Shown here: in pieces, positions 18,982 through 30,000 of the stretch
How positions within the stretch are numbered: the first letter of the stretch is position 1
Layout of the letters: every line of letters begins with the position of its first letter
Source of the DNA: Corynebacterium ciconiae DSM 44920
GTDB taxonomy: Bacteria; Actinomycetota; Actinomycetes; Mycobacteriales; Mycobacteriaceae
DNA length: 64,000 bases
Assembly (NCBI RefSeq): GCF_030440575.1
Contig: NZ_CP047189.1
Location: 1,674,001 to 1,738,000 of the forward strand
Reading direction: 5' to 3'
Notes under the pieces: model-generated
Databases searched by the model: none
Seen by the model: only the letters and a program-made list of their open reading frames with translations
Told to the model about the DNA's origin: nothing
Program-made: the position numbers and the translations under genes

Positions 18982-21354
18982 CTAGGAATCCACGCACCAG
19001 CGGCTCACGTCGACCACGTGGTCTGCCCGCTGGAGCACCAGGGGATCGTGAGTGACCGCAAGCACCGTTGTCCCCTTCTCCACGACTGCCGAAAGCAGAT
19101 CGACAACCTCGGCGGTATGCCGGGTGTCGAGACCAGTGGTGGGCTCATCCACCACCAGAATGGGCCGGCCGGCGGCGAGAGCACGGGCAATGCTGGCGCG
19201 CTGGCGCTGCCCGCCCGAGCATGCGGCTGGCTTGTGATCCTCCACCGCGCTCAGCCGCACCGAGGCAAGCAGCTCGTCCGCATATGCCTGCGGAAGCGGG
19301 TGCCCGCCACAGACCGCGGCGCGCCGGATCTGGTGGCGCAAGCTAAACATGGGATGCAAGGCTTGAGAGGCATCTTGGGCAGCATAGGCGCACTCCTCGC
19401 GAATCGGGCCGGGACCGAGAAGCCCCAAGATATAACGGATGAGCGTGGTTTTCCCGCAGCCGCTCGGGCCGCTCAGCACGGCGAAGCTGCCGGCGGGCAC
19501 ACGGAAGTGGACGTCGTGGAGAAGCAGCTCTCCCTTCGCCGTGTACACCTCCATGCCCTGCACGCTCAGGCCACCATGATCCTGGAACACAGTGCCCTGC
19601 CCCGCATCCCGGCGCGGCGACACCTCAGCGGAACCGCTGCTCGCATGCGGTGGGTGTTCTTCCTGCTCTGCGGTGTCTTCGCAGGGCAGTTCAGCCACGG
19701 TTGAGGGCCTGATGATGGTGCGTGTGTCCTGTTCTTCCACCACCACAACCTGATCGCACACTCGCCGCAGGAAGTCGGGGTCGTGGCTACTGAGAACAAT
19801 GGCGGCCCCGCGGGCTGCCGCATCCTCGAGCACGCGCGCCACCGCATCCACGGCGGCAGCATCAAGACCAGTAGTGGGCTCGTCCAAGACGAGAATCTCT
19901 GGCGCATGGGCCAGGGCACGCACTAATGCCAAGCGAGTGCACTGCCCGCCGGACATGCGCGCCAAGGAGTCAAACTTCTCCGGATCGAGGCGCACGCTCT
20001 GGGCAACGGCATTCACCGCTTCCCTATCGATCGCCCGCCGAGGACGGCCGTCTCGAATAATCGACCATTGGGAACGAGCCGTATCCACGGTGGTGACCGC
20101 GTCTTGCTCGACGAGACCGCAATGCTCGCGGCGCCAGCGTCGCCACCACCTATCGCTGTGCTCGCTTGCGTGCGTATCAGTGGGAAAGCGCCTACCGCCC
20201 AGCCACACCTGCCCCGTAACCTGCAGGGCGGGTGCGGGACAGGCCGCGAGCAGCGAGAGCAGCGTGGATTTTCCACTGCCAGAAGCACCGCTGATCCCTA
20301 GGATCTCGCCCGGTTGGACGCACAAGGACTGCACCTCGATGGGCGTGGAGCCCGGATATGCCATGCGTAGCTGCTCCACCGCGATGCGCGCACCGAGCGC
20401 GGTCGGGTGTGCTGCCGCAGGCCCGTGTTCTGGCGCCGCGGTGGCGGCGGTGGCCGCGGTGTTGGTTCCACGACGCTGCGAGGTGTGCCCAGAGCGCAGC
20501 GTCGGCGGCTGCACGGCATTGACCAGCACATCGAAAAACAAGACGACGACGAGTAGCAGCGCAACGATAGCGCAGGTCGGGGCAATAACCGCTGCTGGAT
20601 TCAGTATGACCCCGGAGAGGTTTTCTCGGATCATGAGCGCCCAGTCCGCCGTGGGGGCCGTGGGCCCCAGCCCGAGGATATGAACGCTCACCATCAACTG
20701 CATCGCAGCCAGACACCGTACTGCGGCATCGGCGCCGATGAGCGGAAATAACGCCGGCACCATCTCCCGGAGAGCGATAGCGACGGTGCTTTCACCGCGC
20801 ACCCGGGCCGATTCGATGAAGCCGGCGGTCGTCAGCGGCGCCGCCGCCGCGCTGAGCTGGCGCATGCCCTGCGGCACTCCCAGCAACAACATGGCCGCTG
20901 ACACCGCGATCCACGCCGGAAAGATACTCGCCGCCGCAAGCACCACCACCATTGCCGGGATCGCTAACAGGGATGTGGACAGACGGTTGGCCACCCTTCT
21001 CCACCGCGGGCGTTGCACGGCGAGAAGGGACAGCACAGTGATGCAGAGGGTGGTCACAGCACCAATCGGCAGCGCCACCAAAAGCCGAGCACCGCCTGCC
21101 AATAATCGCTGTCCCACGTCACGGCCCAAGGCGTCGGCGCCCAGCAGTCCCACCTCTTGGTCATAGGGAAACGACACTGGGTGCACCGTATCGCCGGCCC
21201 GCACTGGGCCGTAGAGCACCAGCGCGCACACCAGCGCCATCAGCAGGCTGACTACTACAGCTGCGATCTGCGTTCCAGGCCACAGCCTGCTGCGGCGGGA
21301 CTCGGTGCCAACCACGTTGGTGCGTGGCTGCTGCCGCATTCGTATCCGGCTCAT
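18982..21354 (-). CDS. Three-in-one oligopeptide/nickel-type ABC importer: permease-ATPase-ATPase fusion
   Basis: 790 aa combining what are normally three genes. Residues ~25-285 are a DppC-like permease (LLGADALGRDVGQRLLAGG, then five or six spans with FIESARVRGEST as the EAA loop). Residues ~320-540 are a first ATPase (Walker A GASGSGKST 356-364, MSGGQ, Walker B ILVLDEPTTGLD). Residues ~600-790 are a second ATPase (GPSGCGKTT, CSGGQRQR, ILVVDEPTTGLD). Both sites look intact. The ATG overlaps the stop of the next permease gene by 4 bases (ATGA). With the SBP and DppB-like genes it forms a complete importer, which its position next to the NRPS/PKS genes suggests takes up the metallophore. The arrangement recalls the ddp genes beside sid genes in C. 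diphtheriae (from memory). Confidence 0.85.
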   Translation of the reverse strand: MSRIRMRQQPRTNVVGTESRRSRLWPGTQIAAVVVSLLMALVCALVLYGPVRAGDTVHPVSFPYDQEVGLLGADALGRDVGQRLLAGGARLLVALPIGAVTTLCITVLSLLAVQRPRWRRVANRLSTSLLAIPAMVVVLAAASIFPAWIAVSAAMLLLGVPQGMRQLSAAAAPLTTAGFIESARVRGESTVAIALREMVPALFPLIGADAAVRCLAAMQLMVSVHILGLGPTAPTADWALMIRENLSGVILNPAAVIAPTCAIVALLLVVVLFFDVLVNAVQPPTLRSGHTSQRRGTNTAATAATAAPEHGPAAAHPTALGARIAVEQLRMAYPGSTPIEVQSLCVQPGEILGISGASGSGKSTLLSLLAACPAPALQVTGQVWLGGRRFPTDTHASEHSDRWWRRWRREHCGLVEQDAVTTVDTARSQWSIIRDGRPRRAIDREAVNAVAQSVRLDPEKFDSLARMSGGQCTRLALVRALAHAPEILVLDEPTTGLDAAAVDAVARVLEDAAARGAAIVLSSHDPDFLRRVCDQVVVVEEQDTRTIIRPSTVAELPCEDTAEQEEHPPHASSGSAEVSPRRDAGQGTVFQDHGGLSVQGMEVYTAKGELLLHDVHFRVPAGSFAVLSGPSGCGKTTLIRYILGLLGPGPIREECAYAAQDASQALHPMFSLRHQIRRAAVCGGHPLPQAYADELLASVRLSAVEDHKPAACSGGQRQRASIARALAAGRPILVVDEPTTGLDTRHTAEVVDLLSAVVEKGTTVLAVTHDPLVLQRADHVVDVSRWCVDS

Positions 21355-22337
21355 CGCTTCACCCGCCTCTCCAGGGCAACGCTGAGCACATCAGCGCTGG
21401 TGTAGACCACGACGGCGATGCAGGACAGCACCAGGGCGATTCCCTGCACCACCGGCATGTCGCGTGCCCCGAGGGCGCTGGCGAGCAGCCCGCCCACACC
21501 GGGATAATTCAGTAGTGCTTCCACCACCACACCAGCTCCCAGCAGTCCGACGGCACCAATCGCCGCGGTGTGCAGCACCACGGGTGCCATCCGGATCGCC
21601 ACACAACGCCACAGCCGCTGCAGCAACGGCATGCCGCGACGCTGGGCCGAGACATACAGTGGCAAAGCGAGCAGCTCCTCTGCGGGGCCGCGCAGGATCC
21701 GCGCCACCCAGGCAGCCACGGGGATGGCCAGCCCGAGCACCGGGAGTACGAGCTGCTCGGGCGATCCCCACGGTGATTCCCCGAGGGGGATCATGGTCAC
21801 AGCCGGAAGAAGCCGCCACTTCACCGCGAAAAGCAGGACAAGTAGCACGACCACAATGGCCTCCGGGATCGCAGCGCAGGCCGCGACGAAGGCGCTAAGC
21901 ACAAAAGCGCTCGGGCGACCGCGCAGCACAGCCTGAATCAATGCCCCACCGATGCCGAAAGTCATCGCCAAGATCCACGCGGGCAGCACGATGGCAGATG
22001 AGGCCCCCAATCGATGAGTGACAGTACTGAACACATCGGTGCCCCCGATCCAACTCGTTCCCAAATCGAGCTGCAGGGCGCTCCACCACCAGCTAGCCAG
22101 CCGGTACAGCACCGGCTGGTCGAGGTCATAGTGGGTGCGCAGGCGCTCCGCGGCATCTTGGTTCGCCCCAGCGAGCTGGGAGGCGAAGTCTCCAGGAAGC
22201 CACGCAGTAATCAAGAACACGACGCTCACAACGACCAGCAAGGTCACAAGTGCAGAGCCCATATTGCTCAGCACACGGCTCATCACCGCTGCACCTTTCG
22301 GCGCCCTGCTATCGGCGGTGGGTGGGGCTTTTTTCAT
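21351..22337 (-). CDS. ABC transporter permease, DppB/OppB type
   Basis: 328 aa, six predicted spans. Family marks are the first span VTLLVVVSVVFLITAWLPGDFA, the periplasmic YDLDQPVLYRLASWWWSALQLDLGTSW typical of DppB, and the EAA-type loop (YVSAQRRGMPLLQRLWR). It partners with the DppC-like half of the downstream fusion. The frame opens at 22337, but an internal ATG at residue 19 (MSRVLSNMGSA) looks closer to the family start. It overlaps the downstream gene by 4 bases and lies 44 bases after the SBP gene, so the three form one operon. Confidence 0.88.
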   Translation of the reverse strand: MKKAPPTADSRAPKGAAVMSRVLSNMGSALVTLLVVVSVVFLITAWLPGDFASQLAGANQDAAERLRTHYDLDQPVLYRLASWWWSALQLDLGTSWIGGTDVFSTVTHRLGASSAIVLPAWILAMTFGIGGALIQAVLRGRPSAFVLSAFVAACAAIPEAIVVVLLVLLFAVKWRLLPAVTMIPLGESPWGSPEQLVLPVLGLAIPVAAWVARILRGPAEELLALPLYVSAQRRGMPLLQRLWRCVAIRMAPVVLHTAAIGAVGLLGAGVVVEALLNYPGVGGLLASALGARDMPVVQGIALVLSCIAVVVYTSADVLSVALERRVKR

Positions 22338-22381
22338 CGCGGCTCCTGATTAGCTGACTAGCTGATTAGCGTGGTTCGGAA

Positions 22382-23920
22382 TTAGGCGGTTTCGACCCCG
22401 TCGAGGGTGTAGCGGGCAGAGCCATCCCGCCAGCCGCTGACTCCTTCTGCCATGCAGTCCAAGCCGCTGCCGAAGCCCCACACGACCCAGCCGCCTTCTT
22501 CTGCCATACGGTGGTGCAGCTTGCCGAGGGCCTCGTTACGCTCCTTTTCATCCTGGATGCTCATAGCGTCAGCGAAGTCCTTGTCGAACTGCGGGTTTTT
22601 GAAGCCCGTCTCAGAGAAAGGAGAGGAGGAGAGCACCGTCTGGCGCACGGTCACCGCAAAAGGAGTGTTGGTGTACATGCCCACAGTGAAGGGCTCCACC
22701 GTGTAAGCGGTGGACCAATAGGTATCAGGGGCGTGCTCCTCGATCGTGACGCGAATGCCCGCCTCTTCCAGTTGCGCCGCGGCAACCGTGGCAGTGGTCA
22801 TCATCCCCGGATAGGACTGCGTGCTGTGCAGAGTCAGATCCAGGCCGTCCGGGTGTCCCGCCTCGGCAAGCAACTTCTTGGCCTTCTCCACATCGCGCTT
22901 GATGGGGGTGACATCCTTCGGCACCGAGGGATCATTGTGCTTGATCATGTCATAGCCCACGGACCCATAGCCGAGGAAGACTTGCTCGACGAGCTTCTCA
23001 CGGTCAAGAGCAAGCTTGATAGCATCTCGCACTTCTTTCTTGTCGAAGGGCGCGGTATCAACACGCAGCAGCAGCGGATAAGTCTCGTAGCCAGGCCGCT
23101 GGCGGATGGTGTAGCCGGACTGCTGCTCGAGCGACTTCGCGGCGGCAGGGGCGAGCGAGGAAGCAACCATCACCGCACCGGTGGATACGGCATTGGCCAT
23201 CGCTTGAGGATCGCTGAAGCCGTTAATCTCTACTCGCTGGGCACGGGTATCACTTCCCCACCAGTGCTCATTGGGGCTCAGCACAGCATTGGTGCCCTCC
23301 AAGGCATCCTGAACGAACGGTCCCGATGCTATGGGCGAATCGAATTCGGCAGTCCCGTCCTTCACCACGAGGATGAAACCGGCAAGCATTCGCGGCAGCT
23401 CCGCATCCGGCTCGAACGTCGCAAGCTCAATAGTGAAATCGTCCACGATGCGAGAGGACTGAATGTCCACGGTGCCCAAGCGCACACCGTTTTGTTCCTT
23501 CATCTCGTCGATCCGTTTGAGGCTGTAGAACACATCCTGAGCGGTGAGCGGAGAGCCGTCTGCGAAGTGAGCGTCATCGCGAAGATCGAACACCCAGCGG
23601 GTGGAATCCTCATTCGGGGTCCACTTTGTGGCAAGACGCGGTACCAGGTTTTCATCGTCGCTGAGCAGCAGCTGATCGTACACGCAGCTGAGGCGGAACC
23701 AATCGGACTCGGAGAACAGCGAGCCATGGGGGTCAATGGAGGCTTGGCTGCCTGCAGCAACGGAGGCGAAAGTCAGGGTCGCGTCAGCGGAATCGGCGGC
23801 ACCGGAGGACGAGGACTGTGCACTGCTGCTGTCGCCGTTATTAGAGCCACAGGCTGCTAGTACGGCCCCAGCGATGGTTAAGCCGGTGACAGAGAGGAAT
23901 CGGCGGCGGTTCATTGCCAT
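22382..23920 (-). CDS. ABC transporter substrate-binding lipoprotein, peptide/nickel/opine type
   Basis: 512 aa. The N-terminus MAMNRRRFLSVTGLTIAGAVLAACGS has an RRRFL motif, so Tat-like export is possible, and a lipobox ending LAAC, so it should be a membrane-anchored lipoprotein. The mature part is an SBP family 5 protein: DPHGSLFSESDWFRLSCVYDQLL, then DGSPLTAQDVFYSLKRID and VRDAIKLALDREKLV. Family 5 proteins bind peptides, nickel chelates or opine metallophores. Context favours a metallophore. TAGGAGA lies upstream of the ATG at 23920. The gene starts 90 bases after the PKS stop. Confidence 0.88.
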   Translation of the reverse strand: MAMNRRRFLSVTGLTIAGAVLAACGSNNGDSSSAQSSSSGAADSADATLTFASVAAGSQASIDPHGSLFSESDWFRLSCVYDQLLLSDDENLVPRLATKWTPNEDSTRWVFDLRDDAHFADGSPLTAQDVFYSLKRIDEMKEQNGVRLGTVDIQSSRIVDDFTIELATFEPDAELPRMLAGFILVVKDGTAEFDSPIASGPFVQDALEGTNAVLSPNEHWWGSDTRAQRVEINGFSDPQAMANAVSTGAVMVASSLAPAAAKSLEQQSGYTIRQRPGYETYPLLLRVDTAPFDKKEVRDAIKLALDREKLVEQVFLGYGSVGYDMIKHNDPSVPKDVTPIKRDVEKAKKLLAEAGHPDGLDLTLHSTQSYPGMMTTATVAAAQLEEAGIRVTIEEHAPDTYWSTAYTVEPFTVGMYTNTPFAVTVRQTVLSSSPFSETGFKNPQFDKDFADAMSIQDEKERNEALGKLHHRMAEEGGWVVWGFGSGLDCMAEGVSGWRDGSARYTLDGVETA

Positions 23921-23942
23921 GTCAGTCTCCTATGAGAGTGGG

Positions 23943-23962
23943 CTTTCGCGCTCGGGCGAAAG
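23943..23962 (-). promoter_or_regulatory. Hairpin between the PKS/NRPS stop and the importer operon
   Basis: A 7-bp stem (ctttcgc 23943-23949, gcgaaag 23956-23962) with a 6-base loop lies in the 90-base gap, 23 bases before the SBP start. There is no T-run after it. It could be an RNA processing or stability element that gives the importer a different expression level from the synthetase. Confidence 0.35.
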
Positions 23963-24010
23963 GATGGGTGATGAGAGGGATGGAATGTGCTAGGCACGAT
24001 CAGCACCCCA

Positions 24011-27000
24011 TCAGGGAGGCTTATCGCCTTCTTCAGCTGCGGCGGCGCGCGAGCACCGCGAGCGTCCCGTGGTGTGGATTCCCGTGGTGTGGTTACGCAA
24101 CGCCTGCGAGAGCAGCGTGGCCACTCGGACCACCTGTGGTTGTCGAAGAATCGAATAGTGGTGTGCTGGCACGCCATGTACCTCGAAGGGGCCATCGATC
24201 CAAGAATCCCACCCGAGATGCTCCTCCGTGCAGTCGTCGACCCCCATACCCTCCCCGCTGTTTCGGGGGGAGCGCTGATCCGCCCGCACCAGAAGAACAG
24301 CTACTTCTTGGTCCAACGGGTGCGCATGATGATCATAAAGCGCGTGAATATGGCGAGAAAATATGTCGTTTCGCACTTGTAGCGCCTTCGGGGACACGTC
24401 TACACCGTGCGCTTCGAGTTTTTCGCACAACGTGTCTACATCGGAGTCGGGGCCGCTATCACCGTCGAGACCAAGATAGGCTTCGATAGAACGCAGCTGC
24501 CGCAACATCATGCGATTGTCGCTACACTCCTGGCGCTCTTCTTCGCTCAGAGACAGCGCTTCGCCTTGTTTGAGAATATCGATAATTCTTTCTGGAGAAT
24601 TAGAATCCAACATCCACACAAGATCAACCGAATCCCCTTGCTTGCGAAGAGCACACGCGATTTCGTGAGCCAATGTTCCTCCCATTGACCAACCGCCAAT
24701 CGTGTAGGGACCATCCGGTGATATTTCTTTTATTAAACTATAGTAAAGATCAACCATCTCGTCGATACTCGCGCCGAGAACGTCGTGTCCGGCAATCTCC
24801 GGATCCATAATCGCAACGCATGGACGATCCGTTTCTAGGCGCCTCGCTAATTCTAGATAGCACAATGCATCGCCGCCAGAGGGGTGAATGAAAAATATTG
24901 GCCTTCCCTCGCCGCGGGTGAGATGCAGACAACAGTCTCGAACCACACTCGCGATATCAATCTCTTTTACCCGAGCCGACTCTGTAGACGCTTTGTGTGA
25001 ATCTGCGGCGCTTTCATCGCCGTCGGAGGTTCCTCCTTCCCCCTGCACAGCAGCAGATATATACGCCTGCGCCAGTCCTTCCCGAGTGGGGTGCGCAAAA
25101 AACTCTGGGGCTACTTCTGCCATTGATAGCCGGCGGCTATCCACGCACTCCAGCCCTGTGGAACACAACCTTTGTATAAGTTGCACGGCCAGCAAGGAAT
25201 CGCCTCCGCCCCTAAAGAAGTGTTCTTCGCTTGCAATAGGAACGAGCTCGTTCCACAGCCTTTCAATGCACCTCTCTAGCTCAGCGGAGATCTCACGCAC
25301 GTGCTTCTGCGGTGAGTTATGAGAATTCTCATTCTCCCCTGCCGTGAGATAATCGCTCAGAGCCATGCGCTCTTGAGGGATCTCGACAGTTTTGTGCCAT
25401 GCGGACTCGCTGCCTAGCTCCAATAAGAGCTCGTATACTTGATCGAGAATCAACGATGGCACATCCCCAAACCGCTCCGGGAGAGCGGCCATGGACAACA
25501 CACATTCCCCGTAGAGCTCGAAACAACGCAGTTCAAGCTCCACCTGAGGCGTGCGAACCTGCTGGAAGTACTCCGAGATATCTATCGTTCCCAAAGGGCC
25601 AGCATTGGTGCTCAAGTCACCGCCCAACGCTGCGTCCATTCCGAGTGTGGACTGGAATACAATCGGCGCCACGGATCGCGCTCGGCCCATGTCCTTCAAC
25701 AGCATTCGGCTGATGTCCACTGCGCTTATGAGGTTGTGGGACAAGCACTCACCAGATTGAGCAGCAATTGACCGTGCCACTTCTCGTATCGTCGGCTGCG
25801 CGCCAGAGGAATCATTCCTCCCAAGTTCGAGGGACACTAAAGCTGTGCGCGAGAAGGGTCCCATCAGGTCCATCACATCCGGGTGTATGCCGTGTCGATT
25901 GTGCTGCAGCGTATTAAGTAGCATCGCACCACGGTGAGTGCACTCTGCTAAAGCAAGCGCGAAAGCCGTCATTGCTGCTGTGGTAGCAGTAACACCTTCT
26001 CTGCGTGCCCGTTGGCAGATGCGTGACCACGTCTCTGCAGAAATCCTGCGTTCTAGCATGAGCATCGACCCAGCGCTGTTAGTCACAGTGGCAGGAGCAT
26101 CTGCGGGGTTAAGCACTGGAGGCGCAGGAAGAGTGGGAAGCCGTTCGCTCCACCATTGCCGGTCCGTATCCACGGCATCTTGTTCATACTCCTGCACAGA
26201 AAGCGCGTAATCCGCAAAAGTAATGTCGAGTTCAGGTAGCGGCTCTTCACTACACAGTGCCTTCAGGAGAGCCCGGTCAAATAGTGACGCAGACCAGCCG
26301 TCGAGAACGAGGAGGCTGGAGGAGACGAGGAAGCGACCATGACCGCCAGGCAGAAGTAGTGCCCCTACTATCGCTGTAGCTCCACCGTTTACTGGATTTG
26401 GCCCTTGGTGAGTCATAGTGTGGCGGTGCCGCTGCAGGGCCGCCTCGAGTTCTTCCGGCGCAGTCAGCCCACGCATATCGACAACACGCACCTCCACGCA
26501 TGAATCGATAACGTCCGCCGACGTTGGCCGGAAATATTGGAGTGAGTCTTCATCAATACTCACACGCAGCATTGGGTGCGCCACAGCCACACGGCGACAG
26601 GCAGAACGCAGGATTCTCGTCACCTCCGCTGGGTCGTTGATCTGCATATTCCACAGCGGAACGTCGGTATAGACGTGCGCGGTCGGATACGACACGTCGA
26701 GCGCCTGCGTCTGCCCCACAAAATATGCCTGTTGGAGAGACATCAGCGGGAAGCGCTGCTGAGGATCGGCACGCTTGAGCTCGATGCTGGCTTGGCCCTC
26801 GGGGTGCTCTGCTGGGGACGGTGCGAGCAGCTGTGCGAGCTTGTCCACGACCTCGTTAACGGTGACATCCGCCCTCATCAGGGGCGCCGGAAGGGTGCAC
26901 CCCAACTGGGATTTCAGCGTGTTCGCGATACGAACGGCCAAAAGTGAGTCTCCACCGATATCGAGGAGGGTGGAGTCTCGTTGAATGGACTCGGCAGGCA

Positions 27001-30000
27001 CGCCTACAAGGTCGGCCCAAGCCTGACGCACGACCGCTACAAGATCCGTGGCATCGCCGCTGAGCTGTTCCTCCTCCGCAACCGAGGATGTCGGCTCATC
27101 CGCCGCGGTGTTCTTAGACGAGGAGGATTCGAGCCGGTCCTGATTATGCTGCTGGCCATCCTGAGCTTGCTGCGCTGTGATGTCGGTGGTGCCGCCGAGG
27201 ATCCGAAGATACTTCTCGAAGAAGATTTCCGCTTCATCGATGTCCACGACGTCAGCAACATCCCATTGCAGTACAAGCTCACCGCGATGGAAGAATGCCT
27301 GATGATCCAGCCACACCTGCGGAGTTTGGGAGATACCGGTGACATACTCGCCCAGCCAACTGTGGTCGTGGTCTTGTTCGAAGTCGACCATGCTGGTGAA
27401 TACCACCGGAACACTGACGACGTGTCCCCGCGCACGAGACAGCGCATGAAGCACTTCCACTCCGGACATTGCGCGATGATCCAAGGCATCAAAAAGTTCT
27501 CGGTTGATCGCTCTCAGTCGATCGTCCTGCAACGCTTCTCCAGCATCAGCGTGACTACGCAGGAGCAGCATGGAGGAGAATTCCCCGACCACGGAGTCGA
27601 CCTGCTCTGCCCATTCGGCTGGAAGCGCACTTCGGCGATCAAAATGGGTCACCGAGACAGCAATATCTTCTTGCCCTGCATAATCGTGAAGTACGTAGGC
27701 ATAAGCACTGAGTAGCAGGCTGGTGAGCGACACTCCCGCTTGCTGAGCACGCTGACGCAGCTCTGCCAGAGCGTGGCCCTGAACACGGCCACTCAATCGC
27801 GTGAAGCGAGGCGCACCATGAGCGGGATGGCGCGCAATAGCAGGTGCGTCAGGGAATCCGTCGAGCTGAGAGTCCCAATATTCGCGGGCACGCCGACGCT
27901 GTGCCGTCTCACCCGGTTGGCTGGCGTGGAAACGCTGAATGTCCTCAAATGTCAAAGGCAGCGGCTCCAGAGCTACCTCGGGGTGCTCGTAGTAGTGCTG
28001 CACACAGGAGTCGACGATGAGCCATGATGCGGAATCAACCATGAGCACATCGACCGCGATCATTACATGATCGCCGGCATCGGTGCGCACAATTTCCACC
28101 AACACTGGGAAGTCCACGGCGGGATCAGACACCCGGCGCGAAACGCGCTCTCGGGTGCGTTCCACGAGCCTACGCTGCGTCTCAGCCGAGGTGGCTCGTG
28201 CATCATGCACGTCGATCGTGGGGGCTCGGCGATCACGAATGCACTGCTCTCCGCTTTCCACGATGACAGCGCGCAGCATGGGATGGTGTGCCACTGTGGC
28301 ATCCCATGCCGCCTGATACCGAGCGATATCGAGCTCCTGCACACGGTACTCGAGGTAGAACTGGCACGCCACCCCACCAAGTTCATAGCCATCACCTCGG
28401 CCCACCCAGTAGGCATGCTGAATACGCGTCAACGGAAATGGTTCGTGAGCAGTGCCAAGGGTGTAAGCCACAGCTTCCGTGGGGGCCGGCTCCGGAGCAT
28501 GAGCGTCGCGCTTATCGACGCTATGTTCCCCGTGGTCGAGGTGGTCTGCGAAGGTCCGTACCGTTGGATAATCGAGAAGATCGCGCAGCCGGGCGTGTAT
28601 TCCGTGCCGCTGTTGCAACAATGAGAGCACTCGGGTCGCGAGGAGCGAGTGCCCGCCCGCGGCGAAGAAATCGGTGTCTAGATTGAGGTCACGTGCACCT
28701 AGAACCTCCGCCCACACTTCTGCTACTGCGCGTTGCTGAGTTGTCCATAATGCAGCTTCTTCTTGCTGCTCCACGCACGCTGGTGTAGTAGATCGACGCG
28801 TGACCAACGTACGGGAGCGAGCGTTGAGCTCACCAGCAGATAGCGCGAAGTGTAATCCGGTATCAGACCTACTTTCTTCCCGCATAACCTTGTCAATGAC
28901 ATTCAAAGCATCATCGATATCGATAGCGTGACGCAAAGAGACTTCCGAGGCGGCGTTGTTTTCCTCTTCACTTCCCAGCCGGAAACGATCGAAGTCGATC
29001 ACTGTCCACCCTCGGGCGGAAGCACAGGTATCAATGAAGGCACTGGCGGCAACGTATCCACCGAGCCCGAAACCACCGATAGTTACTGCTGCGGAGGACA
29101 TCACGAGGACACGTGGGCTACTGCCGCTGTCTTGAATGGCTGTGGCCAGGCATTCAAGACCTGCAATCTTGGCCGACATGACGCGGCTGAGCCCGTCCTC
29201 ATCCATCTCTTCAAAGGTGAGCAGATCAATCTCCGCCGGAGCGAAAATGCACACGTCGTAATCCTCGTGAGCCAATATCTCCTGCACCCTGGATTCATCG
29301 GTGACATCTGCGGCTTCCCACCGCAACTCCCCGGCAGCGATCGCCGCGGCCAGCCGGCCTTGATGTCCCTGTGCGGCCGGCGCCGTACGCGAGCACACCG
29401 TTACCTCGTGGCCGTGGCTAACTAGGTGCAGACACACGTTGCTACCGACACGGCCTGTGCCACCAAGCACTAATACCTGCAGCGCTGGAGCCGGCGTTGC
29501 AGCGCCGTCGGTGTGCGTGTCCTGGTGCAGCACAGCATCCAACGCTGGATTATCTTCGGCACTAACCCAGCTTCGTTGGAGCAGCACGCCACCGCGCAGC
29601 GCATAGTGGAATCCACCGCTCGCACTGCGGTTGAGCATCCTCGCGAGAAGATGTGGGTGTGCCTGGGTTCCCAGCGGTTCCTCGAGATCCACGGTGGCCC
29701 AAGCAATCCCGCCATGCTCCTGAGCGAATACTCGAGCGGCCGCTATCGTGGCCGCACGATGGGCTTCGGGGCTGTCTGCGGAAGTTACCGCGGCGCTGGC
29801 GTGCGAGACAACGAGCAGCGCTGGCCCACCCTTCTGAGACTCTGATGGCTGGCTCCATAGATTGTGCAGTTCAACGTAGGCCATGAGCTCCTCTCGCACC
29901 CGATCGAGTGCGGGCGCAGTGTTCTGCGTGGACAGCAGCGTTGGGAAGAACACCACACCATCGAGGTCGGCCCACGATGCGTGGTCCTGTGCGCCATAGT

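Noticed and set aside
22511-23860. 449-aa plus-strand ORF antisense to the SBP gene
   Set aside because: No recognisable domain; the minus-strand SBP has a lipobox and clear SBP family 5 motifs.
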